This document shows positions 37,947 to 47,013 of a DNA stretch of 64,000 bases, piece after piece (positions within the stretch are counted from its first letter, which is position 1; every line of letters starts with the position of its first letter). Position numbers and translations under genes: made by a program. This DNA is from UBA7672 sp047601145 (lineage in GTDB: Bacteria > Pseudomonadota > Alphaproteobacteria > Caulobacterales > Hyphomonadaceae): positions 1-64,000 of the forward strand of contig JASGJW010000003.1 of assembly GCA_047601145.1 (NCBI GenBank). The letters are read 5' to 3'. The notes beneath the pieces were generated by a model, which worked only from the letters and a program-made list of their open reading frames with translations, had not been told where the DNA came from and did not search any database.

Positions 37947-38693
37947 ATGAGTGCGAAGAAGCTGGTTGCCGGCAACTGGAAGATGAATGGCTTTAACGCT
38001 TCGCTTGTTGAGGTGAAGGCCATGGTGGAGGGCGCGGCCGCCCTCCCGGGCGTCGAACTCGCCGTCTGCCCCCCGGCAATCCTCGCCTGCACGGTCGGCC
38101 AGGCCCTGAAAGGCTCCGCCATCGGCCTTGGCGGACAGGACTGCCACAGCGAGAAAACAGGCGCCTTCACAGGCGACATCAGCGCCGAAATGTGGGCCGA
38201 CATCGGCGCAAAATACGTGATCGTGGGCCACTCCGAGCGCCGCCAGTACCACGCCGAAACCGACGCCATGGTCTCCGCCAAGGCCTCCGCGGTCCTCCGG
38301 GCCGGCCTCACCCCCATCATCTGCATCGGCGAAAGCCTCGCCGAGCGCGACACCGGTCAGACCCTCGCCGTGATTGCAACCCAGCTGGCCGGCTCGATTC
38401 CCGAAGCCGCAGGAACCCAATCCGTCGTTATCGCCTACGAGCCCGTCTGGGCCATCGGCACCGGCCGCACGCCCACCACCGCCCAGGTCGCCGAGGTGCA
38501 CGGGGCCATCGGGAAGGCGCTCGAAGCCCGGTTCGGGGCCGCGGGCAGGGGAATCCGGCTGCTCTACGGCGGCTCGGTGAAGCCCGACAACGCCCGCGAA
38601 CTCATGGCCGTTGAGGGCGTGGACGGAGCCCTTGTCGGCGGCGCAAGCCTGAAAGCGGCCGATTTCCTCAAGATCGCCCAAGGTTGCGCCTAG
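37947..38693 (+). CDS. tpiA: Triosephosphate isomerase
   Basis: Glycolytic interconversion of dihydroxyacetone phosphate and glyceraldehyde 3-phosphate. 248 residues, full length. AGNWKMNG with catalytic Lys near residue 12, GHSERRQYHAETD with the catalytic His, AYEPVWAIGTGRTPT with the catalytic Glu, and the phosphate-binding LLYGGSVKPDNA. No frameshift, unlike the left part of the window. Confidence 0.97.
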   Translation: MSAKKLVAGNWKMNGFNASLVEVKAMVEGAAALPGVELAVCPPAILACTVGQALKGSAIGLGGQDCHSEKTGAFTGDISAEMWADIGAKYVIVGHSERRQYHAETDAMVSAKASAVLRAGLTPIICIGESLAERDTGQTLAVIATQLAGSIPEAAGTQSVVIAYEPVWAIGTGRTPTTAQVAEVHGAIGKALEARFGAAGRGIRLLYGGSVKPDNARELMAVEGVDGALVGGASLKAADFLKIAQGCA

Positions 38694-38835
38694 GCCTGCT
38701 GCGCATAATGCAGCCCGGTTTGGCGAAGCCGGATCGCCGCACCCATATGAAAACCCACCTATCCGGCGCCGGGGGGCTTGGCCGCACCCCGCCGACGTGC
38801 TTTGACGCGGTCAAATTTGCTTCGGCGGCTCATCC

Positions 38836-39372
38836 ATGCTCGCAGTCCTGCTCACCATCCACATCATCGCCTGCGTCGTGCTGGTGGTCGCTGTCATGCT
38901 GCAACGCTCTGAAGGCGGCGCGCTCGGCATGGGCGGCGGCGGCACCGGCGGCCTGATCTCCGGCCGCGGCGCGGCGGGTGTCCTGGTGAAGGTCACGGCC
39001 GGACTGGCCGCGCTGTTCTTCGCCACCAGCGTCCTGATGACCCGCATCAACAACGAAGCCGCCAACGCTCCCAGCGTCCTGGAACAGCAGTCGCAACAGC
39101 CGGCCGATCCGTTCAAGCCGGCGCCCGTGACGACGACGACGCCGTCAACCACCGCTCCGGCTCCGGCCACGACGACTGCGCCGTCGACCACCACGACGCC
39201 GGCCGCTCCGGCCCCAGCTCCGGCGATCGACCCGCTCGCGCCGAAGGCGAATACACCTGCCACAACCGCGACGACCCCGGCCACGAAGCCACCCGCTTCC
39301 ACGCCGGCCCCTGCGACAACTACGCCCACCACACCGGCGCCTGCGCCGCAAAACGGTGGATCGAACAACTAG
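38836..39372 (+). CDS. secG: Protein translocase subunit SecG with long Thr/Pro/Ala tail
   Basis: Accessory subunit of SecYEG. Two membrane segments (ACVVLVVAVMLQRSEGG at about 11-27 and LAALFFATSVLMTRI at about 56-70) flank the typical GALGMGGGGTGG loop. After residue 75 a low-complexity tail of about 100 residues (TTTTPSTTAPAPATTTAPST) makes it 178 residues, about twice the classic size. Lies between tpiA and pyrG, as in many Alphaproteobacteria. Confidence 0.93.
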   Translation: MLAVLLTIHIIACVVLVVAVMLQRSEGGALGMGGGGTGGLISGRGAAGVLVKVTAGLAALFFATSVLMTRINNEAANAPSVLEQQSQQPADPFKPAPVTTTTPSTTAPAPATTTAPSTTTTPAAPAPAPAIDPLAPKANTPATTATTPATKPPASTPAPATTTPTTPAPAPQNGGSNN

Positions 39373-39437
39373 TCGCCCGACTACTGCCGTTTGGCCTCTC
39401 GCCTGAGGCCGCCGAATCGTTAAACTGAGCATCCGTC

Positions 39438-41069
39438 ATGAAGCGTTTCATCTTCATCACGGGAGGCGTTGTGTCCTCCCTCGGGAAGGGCATTGCCTCG
39501 GCAGCGCTTGGCGCGTTGCTGCAGTCGCGGGGCTACCGCGTCCGTCTTCGCAAGCTCGATCCGTATCTCAATGTCGATCCCGGCACGATGTCGCCGACCC
39601 AGCATGGCGAGGTGTTCGTCACTGACGATGGCGCCGAGACCGATCTCGACCTTGGCCACTACGAACGCTTCACCGGCGTCTCTGCGCGCAAGACCGACAA
39701 CACGACCACCGGCCGCATCTACAAGTCGATCCTCGAGAAAGAACGGAAAGGTGATTATCTCGGCGCCACCATCCAGGTAATCCCGCACGTCACCGACGCC
39801 ATCAAGGATTTCATCCGCTCCGACACCGACGATGTCGACTTCATCCTCTGCGAAGTCGGCGGCACGGTCGGCGACATCGAAGGCCTGCCGTTTTTCGAGG
39901 CCATTCGCCAGTTCAGCCAGGAAGTCGGCCGCGACCAGAGCCTCTTCATCCACCTCACGCTGCTACCCTACATCGCCACCGCTGGCGAACTGAAGACCAA
40001 GCCGACGCAGCACTCCGTGAAGGAGCTCCGCTCCATTGGCATCCAGCCCGACATCCTGTTGTGCCGTGCCCCGATGCCGATCCCGCCGGAAGAGCGCCGC
40101 AAGCTCGCGCTGTTCTGCAATGTGCGCCCCGAGGCTGTCATTGAGGCGCTCGACGCCCAGAACATCTACGAAGTTCCGCTCGAGTATCACGCCCGCGGCC
40201 TCGATCACGAGGTGCTCCGCCATTTCGGCCTCGAAAAGCAGACGACGCCGGATCTCAAGCGTTGGGTGCAGACCTCGCAGACGCTCCGCAATCCGGACGG
40301 GGAAGTTCGCATCGCCATCGTCGGCAAGTACGTCGCGCTCCACGACGCCTATAAATCGGTGGTCGAAGCGCTCGGCCATGGCGGTCTCGCCAACCGGGTG
40401 AAGGTCAACCTCACCTGGATCCCGTCAGACCGCTTTGACGATCCCAATGCCGATCTGTCCGAACTCGACAATGTCGACGGCGTTCTTCTGCCCGGCGGTT
40501 TCGGCGAGCGCGGCGCGATCGGAAAGATGCGCGCGGCCGGCTACGCCCGCAAACACAAGCTGCCGTGCTTCGGCATCTGCTACGGGATGCAGCTCGCAGT
40601 GATCGAACTTGCGCGCAACCTCGCCAACATTCCCGGCGCCGGCACAACCGAATTCGGCAATCCCGACTATCCGGCCGTGGGCCTGATGGGTGAATGGGTC
40701 CGCGGCAACACGAAGGAAGTCCGCACGGCCGATGGCGATCTCGGCGGCACGATGCGTCTTGGCGCCTATCCCGCCGTGCTGACCAAAGGCTCGAAGGTCG
40801 CCGACATCTACGGCTCGCAGACGATCTCCGAGCGCCACCGTCACCGCTACGAAGTCAACACAGACATCATCGGCAAGCTGGCCCCGCACGGCGTCCTGTT
40901 CTCCGGCATGTCGCCCGACGGCAAGCTCCCCGAGATCATGGAATTGACGGATCACCCCTGGTTCGTCGGCGTCCAGTTTCACCCCGAACTGAAATCCCGC
41001 CCCTTCGACCCGCACCCGCTCTTCGCCAGCTTCATCGCCGCTGCCCGCGACAAGAGCAGGCTGGTCTAG
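39438..41069 (+). CDS. pyrG: CTP synthase
   Basis: Amidates UTP to CTP using glutamine. 543 residues, full length. N-terminal synthase domain starting FITGGVVSSLGKGIASAALG with the P-loop, the EVGGTVGDIEGLPFFEA block, and a C-terminal class I glutamine amidotransferase with LPGGFGERG, FGICYGMQLA (catalytic Cys) and VGVQFHPELKSRP (catalytic His). Follows secG after 65 bp. Confidence 0.98.
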   Translation: MKRFIFITGGVVSSLGKGIASAALGALLQSRGYRVRLRKLDPYLNVDPGTMSPTQHGEVFVTDDGAETDLDLGHYERFTGVSARKTDNTTTGRIYKSILEKERKGDYLGATIQVIPHVTDAIKDFIRSDTDDVDFILCEVGGTVGDIEGLPFFEAIRQFSQEVGRDQSLFIHLTLLPYIATAGELKTKPTQHSVKELRSIGIQPDILLCRAPMPIPPEERRKLALFCNVRPEAVIEALDAQNIYEVPLEYHARGLDHEVLRHFGLEKQTTPDLKRWVQTSQTLRNPDGEVRIAIVGKYVALHDAYKSVVEALGHGGLANRVKVNLTWIPSDRFDDPNADLSELDNVDGVLLPGGFGERGAIGKMRAAGYARKHKLPCFGICYGMQLAVIELARNLANIPGAGTTEFGNPDYPAVGLMGEWVRGNTKEVRTADGDLGGTMRLGAYPAVLTKGSKVADIYGSQTISERHRHRYEVNTDIIGKLAPHGVLFSGMSPDGKLPEIMELTDHPWFVGVQFHPELKSRPFDPHPLFASFIAAARDKSRLV

Positions 41070-41144
41070 GCCGTTCTGGGTGGCCGCTTTCCCTGTCCCG
41101 TGATCGCCCTAGATTGACCCGCATATGCCGGTCCGGGGTTTGAA

Positions 41145-42719
41145 TTGAACGGTAAAAGCCAGCTTTCGAGCGAAGCCGTGGCCAGTTTGGCCGCCATGGC
41201 GGACCATCTCCCGGAGATGGCGTGGCTCTATAATCCGGACGGCACGGCCATCTGGTTCAACAAGCTTTGGTATGCCTACACAGGCGCCACCCCCGACGAG
41301 ATGCTCTCCGGCCGCTGGCGCGCCCTGCATCCGCCCGAGCATGTCACCGCCATCTGGGAACACTGGGGTCATTCGCTGAAAACCGGCGAGCCCTTCGAGA
41401 TGACCGTCCAGCTGCGCGGCAAGGACGGCGTCTTCCGTCCCTTCCTTTCCCGCGCCCGTCCGATGCGCGACGACACGGGCGTCATCACCGCCTGGTTCGG
41501 CGTCTGCACCGACATCAGCAAGCTCGATGCGATCTCTTCCGAACTCATCACTCAGAAACGCCTGCTTGAAACCCTGAACCGCACTGCCGCCAGCGTCGCA
41601 GCCGAGCTCAATCTCGAAGCTATGGTGCAGCTGGTCGTCGACGCGGCTGTCGCGCTCACCGGCGCACAGTTCGGCGCGTTCTTCTACAATGTCATAAAGG
41701 ACACCGGCGAAGCCTACACGCTCTACACCATTTCGGGCGTGCCGCGCGAAAACTTCTCCAAATTCCCGATGCCGCGGAACACGCGCGTATTCGAGCCCAC
41801 CTTCCATGGCACAGGCATCGTCCGCTCCGACGACATCACCAAGGACCCGCGCTATGGCCACAATGCGCCCCACAAGGGCATGCCGGAAGGCCACCTGCCG
41901 GTGCGCTCCTATCTCGCCGCACCTGTCATGTCGCGTCTGGGCGAAGTCACTGGTGGTCTCTTCTTCGGCCATCCTGATCCCGGTGTCTTCAGCGAGCATC
42001 ACGAGCAGCTCGTCGCCGGTCTCGCCGCACAGGCCGCGATCGGCATCGACAACTCCCGCCTCTACGACAAGGCCCAGCGCGAAATCGTGGAACGCAGACA
42101 GGCCGAGGAAGAACGCCTCGTCGTCTTGCGCGAGTTGAACCATCGCGTGAAGAACCTCTTCGCCGTCGCGGTCGGCATGGTGACGATGACCGCGCGCACA
42201 TCGGATTCGACCACCCGCATGGCCGAGGCGCTCACCGGCCGCCTCCGAGCCCTGGCCCACGCGCACGAACTCATCCGCCCCACGATCGCATCCGACAACC
42301 AGCAACCCCAACACACCAGCGTCGCCGCCATGGCTGACCGCATCCTTGCCGCCCACGTCACCGATCGCGCCGCACAACTCCGCCTCGATGGCCCTGACAT
42401 CGCCATCGGTCCCGGCGCCGCAACGAGCCTCGCTCTCATCCTTCACGAACTTGCGACCAACGCCGCGAAATACGGGGCCTTGTCCGAGGCCGGAGGCCGG
42501 GTATCAATTTCCTGGCGGATCGAGGGGCAGGATATGATCCTCAACTGGGTTGAACGGGGAGGGCCGAAGATCGCCGGACCGCCCGCACACAAAGGCTTTG
42601 GCGCCGACCTTGCGCGCATGTCCGCCAAGGGCCAGCTCGGCGGCAACGTCGCCCATGTATGGAGCCCCGAAGGCGTTGAGATCACGCTGAAGGCCTCGCT
42701 CGAAAGGCTCGGCGCTTGA
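41145..42719 (+). CDS. PAS-GAF sensor kinase of the HWE/HisKA_2 type
   Basis: 524 residues, soluble, TTG start. PAS domain at about 15-130 (EMAWLYNPDGTAIWFNKLWY), GAF at about 150-320 (RNTRVFEPTFHGTGIVRSDD), then H-box LRELNHRVKNLFAVAVGMV and ATPase with LILHELATNAAKYGALS and GFGADLA. The GAF region resembles phytochrome-associated types. No membrane segment, so it senses a cytoplasmic or light cue. Its stop overlaps the next TTG (TTGA), pairing it with the receiver downstream. Confidence 0.92.
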   Translation: MNGKSQLSSEAVASLAAMADHLPEMAWLYNPDGTAIWFNKLWYAYTGATPDEMLSGRWRALHPPEHVTAIWEHWGHSLKTGEPFEMTVQLRGKDGVFRPFLSRARPMRDDTGVITAWFGVCTDISKLDAISSELITQKRLLETLNRTAASVAAELNLEAMVQLVVDAAVALTGAQFGAFFYNVIKDTGEAYTLYTISGVPRENFSKFPMPRNTRVFEPTFHGTGIVRSDDITKDPRYGHNAPHKGMPEGHLPVRSYLAAPVMSRLGEVTGGLFFGHPDPGVFSEHHEQLVAGLAAQAAIGIDNSRLYDKAQREIVERRQAEEERLVVLRELNHRVKNLFAVAVGMVTMTARTSDSTTRMAEALTGRLRALAHAHELIRPTIASDNQQPQHTSVAAMADRILAAHVTDRAAQLRLDGPDIAIGPGAATSLALILHELATNAAKYGALSEAGGRVSISWRIEGQDMILNWVERGGPKIAGPPAHKGFGADLARMSAKGQLGGNVAHVWSPEGVEITLKASLERLGA

Positions 42720-43123
42720 GCCCGTCGACATCTTCGGGCCCGCCTGGGCCGCCGCCCATTCCACCCTCGCTGATCGGCGCGCGCATCCTCGTCGTGGAGG
42801 ACGAGCCTTTCATCGCGTTCGATCTGATGATGGCGATCGAGGAAGCCGGCGCCGTCGCCATCGGTCCCGCCGCCACCGTCGCCGAAGCGCTCGACTTCAT
42901 CGGCAACAACCCGCCCGACGGCGCCATCCTCGACGTGAACTTGCCGGATGGAACAGTCGGCCCGGTCCTCGACGCCCTTCCCAAAGCCGTCGGCGTCGTC
43001 GTCCACACCGGTGTCGGCTTGCCCCCGGAGATCCGCGCCGTCCACCCCGACGTGCCGGTCTTCTCGAAGCCAACCGCGCCGCAGGTGCTGTTGCAGCGGA
43101 TAGCGGGCGCGCTGAAGCGCTAG
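42716..43123 (+). CDS. Single-domain response regulator
   Basis: 135 residues, TTG start overlapping the kinase stop. After a proline-rich start (GPPGPPPIPP) the receiver reads ILVVEDEPFIAFDLMMAIEE, Asp in GAILDVNLPDG and Lys in VFSKPTAPQ. No output domain. Typical partner of HWE kinases, where it may be a phosphate sink or relay. Confidence 0.88.
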   Translation: MSPSTSSGPPGPPPIPPSLIGARILVVEDEPFIAFDLMMAIEEAGAVAIGPAATVAEALDFIGNNPPDGAILDVNLPDGTVGPVLDALPKAVGVVVHTGVGLPPEIRAVHPDVPVFSKPTAPQVLLQRIAGALKR

Positions 43124-43713
43124 CCTCGCGCGCTGCGTCGAGCGCGCATCCACCAGTTGAACCCGAAAGCCAGGAGTGCCGCTGGAATGACGGGCCAGCA
43201 AATGTACGTGGCCACGCCTTCGGCGAACCAGTACGTCCACCATAAACGCTCAGGAATATCCCAGCTTGACGTATTGCTACTCCACACTTGGGCGGCGATG
43301 GGGATAATCGTGGTGCTCAGTGGCATCAGAGCTGCCGTTAGCAGCAGTCTGCGCGGTCGATAAATGCCGAGAAAGAAAGTCGCGAGAGCGAGGTATGTCT
43401 GCTCGGTTAGATGGGTCATGCCGAACAAGTAATCGACTGGAGAATGCTCGCCGATCACGTGCTCAATTGCGAATATGATCGCCGGCTCGTAAGCCATGAT
43501 CACCACCGTAATCGCGATGAGAAAGACGGCTTCCTCGCGTATTCGCCAAAGCAAGGAAGTACCTAGGCACCCCGCCGCCCAAGACAGTGCCTGCGCATTG
43601 CCAGCCATCGCGAACTCCGCACGCATTGCGTGCAACCACTCCGCCTTGTCGCGCGGTGCGAGCAGCGCGGCGCAGCCCATCAGGACTTTGGCGAGGCTGC
43701 GCTGAACACTCAT
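43120..43713 (-). CDS. Membrane protein partnered with PadR regulator, unknown
   Basis: 197 residues from ATG 43713, which overlaps the PadR stop as ATGA. The N-terminal 55 residues are soluble (LAPRDKAEWLHAMRAEFAMA), like permease-prefix regions next to PadR genes. About four membrane helices follow, for example EEAVFLIAITVVIMAYEPAI and LTAALMPLSTTIIPIAAQV. It converges on the receiver gene and overlaps it by 4 bases. Likely repressed by its PadR partner. Confidence 0.75.
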   Translation of the reverse strand: MSVQRSLAKVLMGCAALLAPRDKAEWLHAMRAEFAMAGNAQALSWAAGCLGTSLLWRIREEAVFLIAITVVIMAYEPAIIFAIEHVIGEHSPVDYLFGMTHLTEQTYLALATFFLGIYRPRRLLLTAALMPLSTTIIPIAAQVWSSNTSSWDIPERLWWTYWFAEGVATYICWPVIPAALLAFGFNWWMRARRSARG

Positions 43714-44021
43714 GCCCGAGCCCCCGATGGCCGCATCCGTATCGCCTTCGCCGGCGCTTTCAGTGAAGCCTTCAGCGCCGCGCGTCCGTTCGGCGTGATC
43801 CGGTAAGCATGGCGTGGCGGCCGTCCGGTCTTCTCCGGCTCCAGCCATTTGCTTTCGAGCAGGCCGCGCTCATCGAGCCGGATAAGGATCGGGTAAAGGC
43901 TTCCGGATTTCAGCTCGGTCGCGGCCGCGATCTCCAGCCCGTAAAGCCATTCGCCGGGCTTGTCCGCCAGTGCGCCAAGCACGCCAATGGTCTGCTCTGA
44001 AAGTCGCCGCTCTCGTTTCAT
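43710..44021 (-). CDS. PadR-family transcriptional repressor
   Basis: 103 residues with the PadR winged helix: LSEQTIGVLGALADKPGEWL, YGLEIAAATELKSGSLYPIL and GRPPRHAYRITPNGRAAL. Lacks the long C-terminal dimerisation helices (subfamily 2-like). Co-transcribed with the membrane protein. An ACATATGT dyad lies 13 bp upstream of its ATG, a plausible autoregulatory operator. Confidence 0.88.
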   Translation of the reverse strand: MKRERRLSEQTIGVLGALADKPGEWLYGLEIAAATELKSGSLYPILIRLDERGLLESKWLEPEKTGRPPRHAYRITPNGRAALKASLKAPAKAIRMRPSGARA

Positions 44022-44033
44022 GTCAATAACTCT

Positions 44034-44041
44034 ACATATGT
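44034..44041. promoter_or_regulatory. Candidate PadR operator
   Basis: ACATATGT, a perfect 8-bp palindrome in the AT-rich gap just upstream of the padR start. PadR sites often contain ATGT/ACAT halves, so autoregulation is possible. Position and symmetry are seen; function is inferred. Confidence 0.35.
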
Positions 44042-44164
44042 CGATTTACGAGTCAATACGACCGACAAGGACGAGCGGGCAGGGCGATATTCGCGTCCGG
44101 TGATCAGGAGGCTGGCGCCGGGGTCCGTTGTGCCGCATTCCATGCGCATGACAGGAGAAATGGC

Positions 44165-45058
44165 ATGACGCTGTTTACTGGCCTTTCGGCTTTTTCCCTC
44201 ACGCCGGCAGACGCATCGGGTCACGTTGATACGGCTGCGCTGTCGCACCTCCTGGATCGCATCGCGACGGCCAAGGCCAATTCGATCGGCCTGCTTGGCA
44301 GCACGGGCGGCTACGCGTTCCTGTCCCGCGACGAGCGGCAACGCGCCGTCACGGCCGCGATAGAGGCCGTTGGCGGGAGGATACCGGTCATCGTGGGCGT
44401 GGGTGCGCTTCGAACCGACGACGCGCAGACGCTTGCGCGTCACGCAAGAAAGTCCGGCGCCAACGGTCTTCTGCTAGCGCCCATGTCCTACACACCCCTG
44501 ACCGAGGAGGAAGTCTTCCAGCACACGGTCGCCGTCGCCGAGGCGGGTGAGCTACCGCTGTGCATCTACAACAATCCCGGCACCACGAAGTTCACCTTCA
44601 GCGAAGACCTCATCGCGCGGCTGGCGGTTGTACCGAACATTGCCGCGGTGAAGATGCCCCTCCGCGCCGATGGAGATTTCAAGGGCGAGATCGCTCGCCT
44701 GCGCGCTCGTACGCCCGAAGGCTTCGCGATCGGCTACAGCGGCGACTGGGGTGCAGCAGATGCACTGCTTGCCGGCGCGGATGCGTTCTACAGCACTGTC
44801 GCCGGCCTGTTGCCTGCCGAGATGCTGGCGCTCGTGCGCGCCGCTCAGTCCGGCAACGCGGGCGAAACCGCGCGTCTCAATCAGGCTTTCCAGCCGCTCT
44901 GGACCCTGTTCAGGCTGCATGGCGGCTTCCGCGTGATGTACGCGATCGCAAACATTCTCGATCTTTGCCGGGTTGCCCCGCCACGGCCCATCCTGCCGCT
45001 ATCGCAGTCGGAAATCGCGAAGGTCGAAAGCGCGCTAGACCTAGTCATGCTCCGGTAG
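44165..45058 (+). CDS. Dihydrodipicolinate synthase/N-acetylneuraminate lyase family protein
   Basis: 297-residue class I aldolase-type TIM barrel. GLLGSTGGYAFLSRDER (substrate carboxylate loop), the Tyr in PLCIYNNPGTTKFTF and the Schiff-base Lys in IAAVKMPLRADG. The Gly-Thr-Thr-Gly motif typical of DapA is GSTGG here, so the substrate may differ from pyruvate plus aspartate semialdehyde. Stands alone, not with lysine genes. 3' end overlaps the convergent oxygenase gene by 18 bp. Confidence 0.88.
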   Translation: MTLFTGLSAFSLTPADASGHVDTAALSHLLDRIATAKANSIGLLGSTGGYAFLSRDERQRAVTAAIEAVGGRIPVIVGVGALRTDDAQTLARHARKSGANGLLLAPMSYTPLTEEEVFQHTVAVAEAGELPLCIYNNPGTTKFTFSEDLIARLAVVPNIAAVKMPLRADGDFKGEIARLRARTPEGFAIGYSGDWGAADALLAGADAFYSTVAGLLPAEMLALVRAAQSGNAGETARLNQAFQPLWTLFRLHGGFRVMYAIANILDLCRVAPPRPILPLSQSEIAKVESALDLVMLR

Positions 45059-46456
45059 CTCGACCGGCCCCGGCACGAGATCGAACGCAAACGTCAGCCG
45101 TGGCTTCTCACCGGTGAAGGGTACCGTGCCGTGCCACATGTAGGACGGGAACAGCACCAGCATCCCTGGTTTCGGCTCGACGAAATGCTCGGCTTCCATC
45201 GGCGGCTGCGTCTTTAGCCCCGGCTGTCCGAACCTAATCCAGCCCTCTCGTCCCTTCGGCGGCACGGTCTCGATATAGCAGGCCGAGCTCAGCCATCCTG
45301 CCGGATGCACATGATCGATGTGATACCCGCCCGGCCGCAGCTTCACCGACCACATACCCTGGAACGCAAACGTCCCGCGATTGCGCGCCCGCACCGGATC
45401 ATCTCCGGCCCCAAGCTCCTTCAGCCGCCGCTTGATCGGCCCGTCGAGCGCCGCCGGCAGCGCTCGCAGGGCAGTGTGGGGCTGCTGCAGAATGTCCACC
45501 GCCTGGCTGCCATGCCTCAGCGACTGGTTGAACGGATGCTCCTTGAATGCGTGCAGCGAGTTCAGCGCCGCGCCGACATCCGCCACATAGGCTTCACGCG
45601 ACGCCCAGCCCTCGGGAACATCGATCAACGAACTCCACACCAGTGACCCATAGTCGTAGAGTGTGCGATAGCGCGCATCACCCAGCATCCGCCACGCCGT
45701 CGCCTGCAGCGCAATGCCGTGCTGGTTGGTCGACCATTTCCGCCTGATATCTCCGGCCACGTCCGCCGCCCGCTGCGCCTGTCCGGCCGTCAGCAACGCT
45801 TCGGCCAGCGTGACCAGCACCGGCAGTTCCGATGGGGCCAGCCGCTGGGCCCGCTCTGCAAACTGCAGCCCCGCATCCGCCCGCCCGAGCTGCACTGCCA
45901 GCTGCGAGGCATAGACCAGCACCGAGCCGATCTGCGGATGCGCTTCCGCCATGCGCAGCATCAGCCCATAGGCTTCATCCGCCCGTCCCATGAACTCGAG
46001 CGCCTGCGCCTTCACGAAGCCCAGCGCGCCATTGTTCGGCGCCGCCCGCAGCGCAGCATCGACATCCTTAAGCGCCGCCGCCGCATCGCCCGACCGCATC
46101 CACAGCAGCTGCGCCAGCTCGCGCTGCGCATCGCCCATTTCGGGCCGCCGCCTGATCGCCTGCCGGAACGCCGCGTCCGCCGCCTCCAGCCGCCCGAGCG
46201 ACTGTTCGCATCGCGCCAGCACGAGCCACGTCTCGGGCGCATCGATCCCTTTGGCGAACGCTGCCCGCACATGTGGCTCGGCCTCGGCCCAGCGCCCGGC
46301 ATCGCCCAGACAGGCCGCCAGGTTGTGCTCGGCCACGCCCGACCTAGGATTTGCGGCAATAGCCAGCTTGTAGCGGCTGACGGCCTCATCGACCCGTCCA
46401 GCCGCCTTCAGCGCCTGCGCTTCGCGCATCAGCGTCGGTGCGTCCTGCAATGCCAC
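45041..46456 (-). CDS. TPR protein with C-terminal 2-oxoglutarate/Fe(II) oxygenase domain
   Basis: 471 residues from a GTG. About eight TPR-like repeats over residues 1-250 (EAVSRYKLAIAANPRSGVAE; AAFRQAIRRRPEMGDAQREL), then an oxygenase domain with YHIDHVHPAGWLSSACYIE (iron-binding His/Asp) and the second His with Arg in WHGTVPFTGEKPRLTFAFDL. Substrate unknown; this domain class (putative 2OG-Fe(II) oxygenase) often hydroxylates protein side chains. Confidence 0.85.
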   Translation of the reverse strand: MALQDAPTLMREAQALKAAGRVDEAVSRYKLAIAANPRSGVAEHNLAACLGDAGRWAEAEPHVRAAFAKGIDAPETWLVLARCEQSLGRLEAADAAFRQAIRRRPEMGDAQRELAQLLWMRSGDAAAALKDVDAALRAAPNNGALGFVKAQALEFMGRADEAYGLMLRMAEAHPQIGSVLVYASQLAVQLGRADAGLQFAERAQRLAPSELPVLVTLAEALLTAGQAQRAADVAGDIRRKWSTNQHGIALQATAWRMLGDARYRTLYDYGSLVWSSLIDVPEGWASREAYVADVGAALNSLHAFKEHPFNQSLRHGSQAVDILQQPHTALRALPAALDGPIKRRLKELGAGDDPVRARNRGTFAFQGMWSVKLRPGGYHIDHVHPAGWLSSACYIETVPPKGREGWIRFGQPGLKTQPPMEAEHFVEPKPGMLVLFPSYMWHGTVPFTGEKPRLTFAFDLVPGPVELPEHD

Positions 46457-46627
46457 CCTGATTCTGACCCCAGGGAACTAAAACCAGACCTGAAACCGCG
46501 TCCAAAAAGCCGCTAAACCGGATGCCAGCCCGGTCTTGCGGCCCTGCATCAGACCCTGTATGAGGCCCGCTCGCAAGAATGGGCAGGTCCCGTTCCCCAG
46601 ACATTTCCTGCCGTTTCCGAGGCAAAC

Positions 46628-46813
46628 ATGGCCGTCCCTAAGCGCAAGACATCCCCCTCCAAGCGCGGCATGCGCCGGGCCCACGACGCCCTGAAGGGCA
46701 ATTCGTACATGGAAGACAAGGAATCGGGCGAACTCCGCCGTCCGCACCACGTCGACCCGAAGACGGGCATGTATCGCGGCAAGCAGATCCTGAAGGCCAA
46801 GGACGAGGAATAG
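46628..46813 (+). CDS. rpmF: 50S ribosomal protein L32
   Basis: 61 residues: MAVPKRKTSPSKRGMRRAHD then HVDPKTGMYRGKQIL. Lacks the CxxC pairs, so this is the zinc-free form usual in Alphaproteobacteria. The 171-bp upstream gap would hold its promoter. 200 bp before eno. Confidence 0.96.
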   Translation: MAVPKRKTSPSKRGMRRAHDALKGNSYMEDKESGELRRPHHVDPKTGMYRGKQILKAKDEE

Positions 46814-47013
46814 CCGTCCTTCTCCCAGCGATTTACCATCACGGCCGTCCGCAAGGGCGGCCGTTCGCTTTTTGGCCGCCGCAAGGTCTGGCCAACCGAT
46901 TGCAACCTCCGCCAGTTCAATCCATAGCAGGCACGCTTTTCGTGCCCGGAAATGCGTTCCGGGGACCCAGTTCGCCTCGTAGCCCAATTCTGTTTTGACC
47001 AGGGGACAGACCA

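Noticed and set aside
37914..38681. 255-residue minus-strand frame opposite tpiA
   Set aside because: Antisense shadow of a clear enzyme; Gly/Ala/Asp-rich with no motif.
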